Shown one piece after another: positions 55,843 through 64,000 of a stretch of 64,000 bases of DNA (its first letter is position 1; every line of letters starts with the position of its first letter). This DNA comes from Platanthera guangdongensis. Its lineage: Eukaryota > Streptophyta > Magnoliopsida > Asparagales > Orchidaceae. The DNA lies in the NCBI GenBank assembly GCA_039583875.1, contig CM077166.1, positions 89,526,564-89,590,563 on the forward strand. Reading direction: 5' to 3'. The notes beneath the pieces are model-generated. The model made no database searches. It saw only the letters and a list, made by a program, of their open reading frames with translations, and had not been told where the DNA came from. Position numbers and translations under genes: made by a program.

Positions 55843-55861
55843 GAACCTCCCTCTAATACCA
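55843..55861 (-). other. Primer-binding site of M
   Basis: The minus strand reads TGGTATTAGAGGGAGGTTC and abuts the 5' LTR with no spacer. iMet type with two mismatches in 12. Confidence 0.8.
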
Positions 55862-57536
55862 TGTTAAATTTTCTCAACGTGGTCAGCAAGATAGCCCAAA
55901 CGCCAAATTAATATCTTCGGAACTACCCAGTTCGCACGTTGAACCAGCGGAAACCAAGGACTAGAGGTGCAAAGGTAAATCCCAACAAACAATGGAGGCA
56001 CAAGCAGGTCTTTTATACATTCACTTCTTTACAATGCGAGGCATACATAGCGAGACATGTTTTCGCTAGTATAACAGCTGAAAACAGAAAGCACCAAAAA
56101 ACAAGTCGGGCGGACAGCACCCGAGTCCGCCGAGACCGTGAGCTCGCCGAGGTCACCGAGTCCGCTGAGCTCGCCCAAGCTATGCTGCAATCCGCCGAAT
56201 AGACACGGAGTCCGCCGAAGCCGCGAGGCCGCGCGGACACACCGTTATTCGCCTCCTGCTGAACTTGAACTGAGGAACACCCCTACCCGCCTGAAGCCGG
56301 CGTACAGGTTATTGAAGCTGGCAAAGTTGAAACAGAACTGACAAGCCGCAGAGCGACCTCCTGCTGAGTCCGTAGAGACCGCACACTCCGAAGCACTTGA
56401 CCGAAGTCACAGCCAAACTCCTGGCTCCTTGAAGCTATCCGGGCGACCTGCACACAGCAAACCGTTAGCCTGAAACAATCCGCGCGGACTGGAAAACACA
56501 GACCGCAGCTCCTTGCACACCCCAACTTAATGTTCACTCAAGTTATTTAGGTTATGCCAGGGGGGTCCTATTTATAGGCAAGGTGAGGAGTGTGGTCACC
56601 ACCCAAGAGATAGCGTCACCACCCCAGCCCGCGCGATAGCAAAAACACCGTCCGCTGAGTCCGCATGGACTTAGCCGGATACCAAGGGAAACCGCCAGGA
56701 GCAAGCCAGCCATTGGCGAACCCTCTCCAGTCCGCCCAAGCTTATGCGGACAAGGCATCAGCCCGCAAAGCTTCAACCACTACAAGACAGCAACCCCCTT
56801 CAATGGCAGTCCGCACCAACCCGAGGCAATCCGCAAGACTCACACCTCAACCCGCCACAAGTCCCCGACCAAAGGAAGACAGCAACAGTCCGCCCGGTCA
56901 CAGCGGACTTGGCGGATACCGCGGACACCATGGCCTTGGCATAAAGTGTGACCAAGTCCAAAACCATCAAGGGCCAATGCGAGCATGGCGGACACAAAAT
57001 CCCGTCCGCCAAACACCCTAGCATAGACCGCCATGAGTTCGCAAGCTCCTCGAACTTCTGTCCAACGCAGCAGCCAACCCCGGACTCCAAACCCAGTCCG
57101 CCAATCGATCTCCACAACAAATCGCCTGCTGTACCACCAGAGCTCGACAAGGCCTCAGTCAAGCTCTAAGCTCAGTCCGCAACAGCCCACACCGTGGACA
57201 CTCCAGTCCGCAAGCTTCCCGCGGACATGAGCCAAACCGCCTATCAGCACAAACTTGCACCCGCGGCCACTGAGCAATGCACCAGTCCGCAAGCCTTTAT
57301 CCGCTCACGCCGCTCCTTGGCAAAGCCAATCAGCAAACACCCTATCCGCAGAAACCAGGCTGCATAGTCCGCGGACTCAACCCGTGCAAACCGCCCAGAA
57401 GATAAACTGGCTTCTCACTAGACCTTCCACCAGGCCGCAAATCACAGTCCGCCCAGTCCGCCTAGTCCGCCAATGTTGTCCGCCCCAGGCCGCCCGGCCT
57501 GTCCCGTCACCCACTTCCACTTCACAAATTTTAACA
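55862..57536 (-). repeat. 5' LTR of M
   Basis: 1675 bp, plus-strand edges TGTTAAATTT and ATTTTAACA. Close copy of 49977-51652. Confidence 0.9.
56569..56576 (-). promoter_or_regulatory. TATA box in the 5' LTR of M
   Basis: TATAAATA on the minus strand; functional position for M transcription. Context TGCCTATAAATAGGAC. Confidence 0.65.
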
Positions 57537-57541
57537 CCCCA

Positions 57542-57881
57542 TTGGTGCCAGGACACCTGATCAACCCCTTCCTGCAGTGGATTCCTACCAGGGTGGTAGA
57601 AGAGTGGACTACCCAGATTTGGGGAACCACTATAAAATTCCTGTGTCCTCTGATTGCTATCTTTTCTTTTTTGTTTTCTGGCCTTGCTCTGTGAATGTGC
57701 TGTGATTAGTTAATTGCTGCATCTTGGTTTATTGTATTTGCTTCCCTGCACACACACCTAAAATACAACAATAGTTGTAAAAGTTTTAAATCACCCACAT
57801 ACTCTATTCACCCCCCCTCTAGAGTATATCTGATCTAACTAACACCTTCAGGTGGTATCAAGCATACCTCCTGAACTTTCA
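57542..57881 (+). repeat. 5' LTR of E5, right piece
   Basis: Continues the LTR after M, contains GGGGAACCACTATAAA (compare E2) and ends AACTTTCA. Confidence 0.7.
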
Positions 57882-57895
57882 ATTGGTATCAGAGG
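57853..57895 (+). other. Two primer-binding-site-like sequences of E5
   Basis: TGGTATCAAGC at 57853-57863 and TGGTATCAGAGG at 57884-57895. Each follows a TTCA LTR-like end by two bases. The second is the better match to initiator tRNA-Met and stands next to the leader; the first looks like a duplicated junction. Confidence 0.7.
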
Positions 57896-58065
57896 GAGGT
57901 TAGTTAAAAATACCAAATCTTCCAGGTTGGTTAAATTAACAGACCTTACAAGTTGGTTAACATACCATACCAGATTGGTTGTACAGGCTAACATCTGAAC
58001 CCAAAGATCCCTTCGTTAGATCTGTCTGTTTTTATTCTGTTATTGGACTTATCCTTCTCACAGAT

Positions 58066-58694
58066 ATGGCCCAAAACAAGGATTATACAAGCATCAGACC
58101 TCCAGTGTGCAATCTTAATAAGTTTGCCATCTGGAAGGCAAGAATTAGATTATATATGAACTCCATTTATGAGGATATTTTTTTTCTGTCATTTCAACAG
58201 GTGTTCCTCCAGCTCCTGCATCTTTTGCCAGCACATAAACTAATCTGAGTACAGTACAACCGCCAGACAATACTGAAGCCTATAAGAAAGCCAAGATGGC
58301 TGATGCAAATGCTATGAATATTCTGGCCCAAACAATGTCAGATGACATATTTCAGAAGGTGGTCGAGTGCACCTCAGCCAAGGCCATTTGGGACTCTCTT
58401 AACCAAATGGTAGCAGGCTCAGCTGATGAAAGAAAGTATAGAAGATCCAGTCTCATTTCTCTCTATGAGAATTTCAAAAAGGATGAGACAGAATTTGTGG
58501 CTGAGATGTACAATTGATTAAGTTCAATCATCAGTGAACTCAAGACTCTTGACAAGGACATCACCTTAACTGAGGTGAATGACAAGATACTGATGTGTTT
58601 CCCTAGTTCATGGGATACCAGAATCTGGCCAATCAAAGAAGATAGAAGCCTCAATGAGATTTCAACAGAATCTCTGTTAGGCAAGCTGAAGTCA
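58066..58694 (+). pseudogene. E5 gag, 5' part
   Basis: ATG 58066 gives FAIWKARIRLYMNSIYEDIF, related to the E2 gag start. A frame change near 58200 leads to 58296-58517 (NAMNILAQTMSDDIF, AKAIWDSLNQMV), TGA at 58515-58517, then more of the same frame up to LLGKLKS at the E4 insertion. Resumes at 63431. Confidence 0.75.
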
Positions 58695-59075
58695 TGTTGA
58701 AGTTGGTGACCGGGCGGTCTGGCGGTTTGTCTTGGCGGGTTGAAGACCGCGCGGTCTGGCGGTTTGTCTCAGCCGGCTTGGAGACCGGGCGGTCTGGCGG
58801 TCTACCCTGCAGTCTCTCTTCCTCTCTAGTGGTATCCGTGCGGTTAGCCCTGCTGTCTAACCGCGCGGCTTGTGCGGTTTGTTTTGTATAGTCTGCGTAG
58901 TCCTGTAAATTATAGTCCCACATCTCTTATTTGTATTCTCTCATCTCTCCTCCATTCTATATAAATGAGGGCATACCTTTGTAATAGATATCTTTTTTGG
59001 ATAATAAAATTTCAATTATTCAAAAGTTTATTCGCTTGTTCTCTACTTCTCGCTTCTTTTCGCTACTTTCTAACA
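58695..59075 (+). repeat. 5' LTR of E4
   Basis: 381 bp. GCGGTCTGGCGG is repeated three to four times in its first 130 bp. TATATAAAT at 58958-58966. Confidence 0.93.
58958..58966 (+). promoter_or_regulatory. TATA box of E4 (5' LTR)
   Basis: TATATAAAT about 110 bp before the LTR end; the 3' LTR has TATATAAAG at 63308-63316. Confidence 0.6.
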
Positions 59076-59087
59076 TGGTATCAGAGG
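59076..59087 (+). other. Primer-binding site of E4
   Basis: TGGTATCAGAGG immediately after the LTR. iMet type. Confidence 0.9.
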
Positions 59088-59822
59088 ACACGGTCATTTC
59101 CTCCTGATTCTGTGTGCTCTCTGCTTCTAGCGGCTTGTTTTCCGCTATCCGCGACCTCTCTCGCGGCTTGCCTTCTCTTCTGTCCGCCGACATATTTGAG
59201 TGGCTTGTTTCTGTCCGCTGCCCTGTTCGCGCGGCTTGCTTCTTGGTTCTCTTCTCCTACTGCTATTCGTCGCAGCGACCTGTTTCCTTATCGCTGCGCT
59301 CCTTGCTCTTTCTTGCCTCTCTGACTTCCTAGTCTTTACGGCTTGTGTCTACCCGCTGCGGACTTCTTCTCCCTGTCCGCTTCGGCTTTCCCCATATCCG
59401 CTTGCCCCTATACTCGCGGTTTGCTGCTGTGATCTGCCTGACCGTGCGATTTGTTCCTTTCTCACCCGCATCTTGGTCGCGGTCACCTGCTCTTCTCCTC
59501 TCTTCTGTTCGCTCGGCATTTTCAGTCCGCGCGACCTCTTCCCCGCTGTGCCTTTGACCTCTTGCTAGCCGCTACTGTTCGCGCTGTACTTGTTGTTGCC
59601 TTCTACCCGCTCCTGCTTGCTAGTCGCGATGGCCTCATCTTTTGCCGTGCGACCTGTTCTCCTCTGTTCGCCCGACTTTTTCAAGCCGTGCGACTTCTTT
59701 CCCTCTGCTTCTTGGTAGCGGCCTTCCTAGCCGCCCGACCTGTTTCTGTTCGCCCGGCTTGGTGCTCTTTTCTCTTCTCGCGGCTTGTTCTTATCGTCGC
59801 GGCTTGCTCCTCTCTTGCTTCC
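59088..59822 (+). repeat. C/T-rich degenerate repeat in place of gag (E4)
   Basis: Pyrimidine-rich leader with at least ten variants of GCGGCTTG-TTTCT-TCCGC, for example CGCGGCTTGTTCTTATCG and CGCGCGGCTTGCTTCTTGG. All three plus-strand frames are partly open but give only Leu/Ser/Cys/Pro-rich low-complexity translations. No CCHC knuckle or gag motif. Confidence 0.75.
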
Positions 59823-61829
59823 ATGGCTTTCCCCTCCTCCAGCCTGTCCGCCTCCGTGGTCACCTCTTCTGGTAGTGCTCATGTTGTTACTCGCGGAAGA
59901 TGGCTCATCGACTCTGGTGCAACCAATCATATGACAGGCAATCCTCAATGTTTCTCTCTTCTTGACACACATGCTCAGTTGCCCCCGGTCATTGTTGCTG
60001 ATGGATCTCCCTCCCCGGTCCATGGGACGGGAATGGTTCAAGTCACTCCATCTCTCTGTCTGGCTGATACCCTCTATGTGCCCAAGTTTCCGTGCAACTT
60101 ATTATCGGTTACTTCTTTATGCAAGCAACTACGGTGTTCTGTCATATTCACCCCCAGCACTTGTACTTTTCAGGATCCGGACTCCCAACGGACGATTGCT
60201 ACCGGGACTGAGAGTGGTGGCCTCTACTTCCTCGACAACGTTTCTGCTCTCTCCGCCTTCTCCTCCTCCTCTACAGATCTTCTCCAATGGCATCTTCGCC
60301 TTGGACATGCTCCTCCCCGAATTCTCCGCCAGCTCCTGCCGCACCTCCCTCCTCATCATCCTCCTCTAAACTGTGATGCATGTCAACTTGGCAAACATCA
60401 CCGCTCATCCTTCCCCCCAACGCAAAGTCGGGGCTCTTCCCGTCCGTTTGACCTCGTTCACTCTGACATCTGGGGTCCCGCTCCTAACCTCACCATCGGT
60501 CGGGGTAGTTCCTATTTTGTCACCTTCATTGATGATTTCTCTCGATGTACGTGGCTATATCTTCTCAAAGATCGCTCCGAGCTGTTCTCTGTTTGGACCT
60601 CCTTTTATTCTATGGTTAAGACTCAGTTTGATACGTCTATTAAACTCCTTTGTTCTGACAATGCTAAGGAGTATCTTAGCTACGACTTCTCCTCCTTTTG
60701 TATTCACCATGGTGTTATTCGTCAAACGAGTTGTGTCTACACCTCCCAACAAAATGGGGTGGCGGAACGCAAAAACCGTCACCTCCTTGATGTCGCCCGC
60801 ACTATGATGACTCAAATGCATGTTCCTCGCTCCTATTGGGGATATGTTGTCCTCCTCTCCTGCTATCTGATCAATCGCCTTCCCTCCACAGTTCTCCACG
60901 GTGCTACCCCCTTCTCCATTCTTTATCAAGACAAGGATCCCTTTTCTCTTCCTCTACACATCTTTGGGTGCACCGCTTTTGTGCACTCTCCCGCTGCCAC
61001 CCGTGACAAACTCTCACCACGTGCCACCAAATGTGTCTTTCTGGGCTACTCTCCCACTCAGAAAGGATATTGCTGCTTTGACCCTATTACCCGCAAGCAA
61101 TTTGTCTCTGCAGATGTCACCTTCTTTGCCAATGCCTCTTACTTCTCTCCCGCTTCCTCTTCTCCTCCTCCTGATCCTACTTCTCATACCAACTCATCCA
61201 TTCCCTCTACTCCCACTGCTGTTCCACCCTCTCCACCCACTCCACCGTCTTCCCCATCCTCATCATCTCCACCCTCTACTCCGCTTTCTCCCTCCACTCC
61301 GCTGCCATCTCTCTCTACTCCCGGGCCAGCTCTCTCCACCACGGATACTCCGGATACTGAGGCACCTGCTGACCTGGATCTCCCGATTGCTCTTCGTAAA
61401 GGGGTTCGGGCCTGTACCCAACACCCACTTGCTGCAGTTGTTTCCTATGATCGTCTTACCCCTGCTCGCAGAGCTTTTGCACTGGCTATCTCGGCCACTG
61501 GCACCCCCCGTTCCTACCAGGAGGCCCTTACTATTCCTCATTGGAAAGTTGCCATGGATGAGGAGATTGCTACTCTCACTGAACGGGGTACCTGGACCCT
61601 TGTTCCTCCTCCTTTCGGCACAGATGTTGTTGGCTGTCGCTGGGTCTTCGTGGTGAAGTTTCTCCCGGATGGCAGTGTGGATCGTTATAAGGCTCTCCTG
61701 GTTGCTAAGGGTTTTACCCAAACTTATGGGATTGATTACTTTGACACTTTCTCTCCCGTGGCTCGTCTCAGCATTATTCGGGTTCTTCTCTCTGTGGCTG
61801 TCAACCGGATTGGCCCATCTCGTAGCTAG
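59823..61829 (+). pseudogene. E4 protease, integrase and N-terminal RT
   Basis: Preferred start is ATG 59823 ([13 protein letters not shown]), though the frame is open from 59451. Protease [15 protein letters not shown] is intact; [21 protein letters not shown] and [10 protein letters not shown] follow. Integrase core has [20 protein letters not shown] and [14 protein letters not shown], all three acidic residues present. A Ser/Pro-rich linker leads to RT ([35 protein letters not shown]). A one-base deletion near 61808 ends the frame at 61829; just past it, in the restored frame, CAG has become TAG (61824-61829 region). Confidence 0.9.
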
Positions 61830-63037
61830 ATGTTAAGAATGCCTTCCTCTATGGCGATCTGCAGGAGGATGTTTACATGGAGCAACCTCCTGGGTATGTT
61901 GCTCAGGGGGAGACACGGGTATGTCGGCTAAAGAAGGCTATCTATGTCCTCAAGCAGAGTCCTCGTGCCTGGTTTGACAAGTTCAGTGGCATTGTTGCGA
62001 CCATTGGTTTTACAAGAAGCTCAGCAGATCACTCCTTGTTTGTTCGGAAAACCGCCTCTAGTCTTGTTGTTCTTGCGGTTTATGTTGATGACATTCTTCT
62101 TACTGGCGATGACCAGGATGGGGTATTGATGATCAAGAAACACCTTCGTCAACATCTGGTCACAAAGGATATGGGCTCCCCGAAATACTTTCTGGGGATT
62201 GAAATCTCTAGAAAACCCAACTCCATGGTCCTTTCAAAACGGAAGTATGCTCTTAATCTTTTAAAGGAGGCAGGACTGACTGGTGCTAAACCTGCAGGTT
62301 GTCCTATGGCTGTTGGAGAAGACAAAACTTGGACAGATGACTCACCTCTTCTCTCCGATCCTACGAGATACCGGCATCTGGTGGGCAAGCTTACATATCT
62401 CACGGTAACTAGACCCGACATCTCTTATGCTGTTGGAAAGGTGAGCCAGTTCATGCAAGCTCCGAGGGACTGTCATCTGCAATCTGCTCTGAGGATATTA
62501 GAGTATATTAAAGCTGCTCCAGGGAAAGGACTCTTATTTCAGAAAAATGGTCACCTTAGGGTTGAAGCGTACTCTGATTCAAGCTATGCGGATGACAAAG
62601 GGGACCGCAAATCGACTTCAGGTTTCTGCACATTTGTTGGAGGCAATCTTGTGAGTTGGAAGAGCAAGAAACAGTCTGTCGTTTCCAGGTCTAGTGCAGA
62701 GGCGGAATATCGCAGCATGGCATCGACTACATGTGAGTTGAAGTGGTTGCGGGCTCTCATGCTCGACTTAGGAGAGGTTTACAACTATCCTCTTCCTATG
62801 TTCTGTGACAATAAGGCCGCGATACATATTTCCAAAAATCCGGTCTTTCATGAGAGAACAAAACACATAGAAGTCGACTGTCATTTTATTCGGGAAGAAA
62901 TATTGAAGAAACAGATTTGCACTCCATTTGTCACTTCCGACAACGAGTTGGCAGATGTCTTCACCAAGCCGGTGTCCGCTTCCTTTTTCCACATCTGCGA
63001 CAAGCTGGGCATGATCGATATATATGCTCCAGCTTGA
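61830..63037 (+). pseudogene. E4 C-terminal RT and RNase H
   Basis: Continues in the shifted frame: [33 protein letters not shown], active site VYVDDILLTG, YFLGIEISRK. RNase H: YSDSSYADDKGDRKSTSG, SKKQSVVSRSSAEAEYRS, CDNKAAIHISKNP, RTKHIEVDCHFIRE, LADVFTKP. It ends LGMIDIYAPA at 63037, the natural pol end. 386 codons are open from 61877. Confidence 0.92.
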
Positions 63038-63044
63038 GGGGGAG
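63032..63044 (+). other. Polypurine tract of E4
   Basis: GCTTGAGGGGGAG directly before the 3' LTR; it includes the pol stop codon. Confidence 0.8.
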
Positions 63045-63425
63045 TGTTGAAGTTGGTGACCGGGAGGTCTGGCGGTTTGTCTTGGCGGGTTGAAGATCGC
63101 GCGGTCTGGCGGTTTGTCTCAGCCGGCTTGGAGACCGGGCGGTCTGGCGGTCTACCCTGCAGTCTCTCTTCCTCTCTGGTGGTAGCCGTGCGGTTAGCCC
63201 TGCTGTCTAACCGCGCGGCTTCTGCGGTTTGTTTTGTATAGTCTGCTTAGTCCTGTAAATTATAGTCCCACATCTCTTATTTGTGTTCTCTCATCTCTCC
63301 TCCATTCTATATAAAGGAGGGCATACCTTTGTAATAGATATCTTTTTTGGATAATAAAATTTCAATTATTCAAAAGTTTATTCGCTTGTTCTCTACTTCT
63401 CGCTTCTTTTCGCTACTTTCTAACA
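63045..63425 (+). repeat. 3' LTR of E4
   Basis: 381 bp, 8 substitutions and no indel relative to the 5' LTR. Confidence 0.93.
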
Positions 63426-63430
63426 AGTCA

Positions 63431-63640
63431 TATGAGCAGCTTGTCAAATCAAGAGAGGCAGCAGAACAGAAGGCAACTACCCCAGTTAGGAAGGAGTACA
63501 GCTTGACCTTCAAAGCTTCTGAAGATAATGAAACATCTACATCCAATGAAGAGTTAATGAGTCTCTTTGCCAAAAGATTCTACAAAATGGCAAGAAAGGA
63601 CATTATAAGAAAATCATCCAGGCAGGATGATAAGCCCAAT
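63431..63640 (+). pseudogene. E5 gag, 3' part, cut off
   Basis: Resumes in frame after E4: SYEQLVKSREAAEQKATT, then LMSLFAKRFYKMARKD, and stops being gag at DDKPN (about 63637), before any CCHC knuckle. Confidence 0.75.
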
Positions 63641-64000
63641 TATGTGGGGTGAGAGAATTAAATTCATTACCCCTAATCTAAGATCTCTTCAATTACTTTT
63701 TTCCAAACCCAAAAACTAATATAATTGCTTTAGATTTAAATTAAAATTGTAAGAGAGCATAAGTAGTTTGAATTTTCCTAGAAGTCTCTTTTTAATGGAA
63801 AAAGTGTTTATATTTTTTAATCTAATTTTGTTTGCTAAATACTTAATTTTGAGTTCTAATTATTTTATCAGAGAAAATTTTCATAAATATTTATCTCTTC
63901 ACATTTTAATTTCATATTTTAGGACCTAAAAAGTTTTGAATCCCTTAAGTTAATTTTTAACTTTCTTTTGATTTAATAAATTTTTAGTTTAATTAAAAAC
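63638..64000 (+). mobile_element. Fifth copy of unit A internal sequence (3' part)
   Basis: From AATTATGTGGGGTGAGAG the sequence matches the non-coding 3' part of the unit A internal region, for example 33652-34010 and 29337-29700, in the same orientation. It continues to the window end, so another unit A LTR should follow outside. The junction has a few bases of possible microhomology and no duplication. Confidence 0.88.

Larger units (their letters stand above)
49977..57536 (-). mobile_element. M: complete minus-strand Ty1/copia element
   Basis: LTRs of 1676 bp (49977-51652) and 1675 bp (55862-57536), flanked by the duplication CCCCA (49972-49976, 57537-57541). The interior (4.2 kb) has every copia domain on the minus strand: gag, CCHC, protease, integrase, RT, RNase H. 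Two frameshifts and one nonsense codon make it inactive as it stands. Gag, integrase, the polypurine tract TTCAAGGGGGAG and the core promoter are shared with E1, so M is a fuller member of a related family. The lineage within copia is left open. It is inserted in the LTR of E5. Confidence 0.93.
58695..63425 (+). mobile_element. E4: Ty1/copia element with pol but no recognisable gag
   Basis: LTRs of 381 bp at each end, TGTTGAAGTT...TTTCTAACA, flanked by the duplication AGTCA (58690-58694, 63426-63430). I count 8 mismatches between the LTRs (about 2%), making it one of the youngest insertions here. Pol (59823-63037) has protease, integrase, RT and RNase H; one base deletion and one nonsense codon lie in RT. 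The 735 bp where gag should be (59088-59822) have no gag homology. It is inserted in E5 gag. Confidence 0.93.
48332..63640 (+). mobile_element. E5: truncated SIRE-like Ty1/copia element (5' LTR and partial gag)
   Basis: 5' LTR in two pieces (48332-49976 and 57542-57881) separated by M; a 5-bp CCCCA duplication marks the split. An iMet primer site follows, then gag from 58066, interrupted by E4 at 58695 and resumed at 63431. The element breaks off at about 63640, where unit A sequence begins. The LTR end GGGGAACCACTATAAA is shared with E2, supporting a SIRE-type relation. The left edge (TGATTTGGGC) is inferred from where gypsy homology stops. Confidence 0.75.

Noticed and set aside
59451..59822. 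N-terminal extension of the E4 pol frame as a novel gag
   Set aside because: Leu/Ser/Cys-rich low complexity, no knuckle or capsid motif, and several frames are open at once in this C/T-rich tract.

Overview
This window looks like plant nuclear heterochromatin (probably pericentromeric or gene-poor intergenic DNA). It is built almost entirely of nested LTR retrotransposons. I find no intact host gene and no rRNA, tRNA, bacterial or organellar gene. The plant origin rests on primer-binding sites matching plant initiator tRNA-Met (TGGTATCAGAG) and tRNA-Asp (TGGCGCC-GCTGCCGGGGA), on Ty1/copia and Ty3/gypsy polyproteins of plant type, and on TATAAATA-type LTR promoters. LTR ends below were set by TG...CA termini and, where possible, by 5-bp target-site duplications (TSDs).

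Layout. 312-18400: the LTR of a minus-strand element (X), split by two copia insertions. E1 (851-6985, TSD CAGTG) is a deleted non-autonomous copia with 1.9-kb LTRs. E2 (7519-16525, TSD GCTAA/CCTAA) is a 9-kb SIRE/Maximus-like copia with gag and pol present but broken. 18443-19850: remnant of a degenerate, apparently intron-containing transposon-type gene.

19923-45487: a head-to-tail array of one Athila/Tat-derived non-autonomous family (unit A), arranged LTR-internal-LTR-internal-LTR-internal-LTR-internal-LTR: five LTRs, four internal regions, period about 4.3 kb, neighbouring units sharing one LTR. Each internal region has a tRNA-Asp-type primer site, a roughly 380-codon Asn/Ser/acidic reading frame with a CX2CX3HX4C knuckle (intact only in unit 3), an ATTGGGGACAATGT box and AT-rich filler. 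A solo LTR (26411-27665, TSD CTTTC) sits in unit 2, and a gene-less minus-strand element with 2.1-kb LTRs (34861-41295, TSD TTCAT) sits in the fourth LTR.

45488-63640: the fifth LTR is cut and joined to a Tekay/Del-like gypsy gag-pol fragment (with a candidate 77-bp intron between gag and protease). That fragment is interrupted by the 5' LTR of a second SIRE-like copia (E5). E5 contains a complete minus-strand copia M (49977-57536, TSD CCCCA) in its LTR and a complete copia E4 (58695-63425, TSD AGTCA) in its gag. E4 has protease, integrase, RT and RNase H but no recognisable gag. At about 63640 the E5 gag is fused to internal unit A sequence, which runs to the window end.

The elements could have interacted only in trans: E1, unit A and the 34861-41295 element lack polymerase, E4 lacks gag, and E2, M and the gypsy fragment carry frameshifts, nonsense codons or lost catalytic residues. 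Several LTR families carry dense arrays of short palindromic or short tandem motifs, which is the most unusual shared feature of the window.
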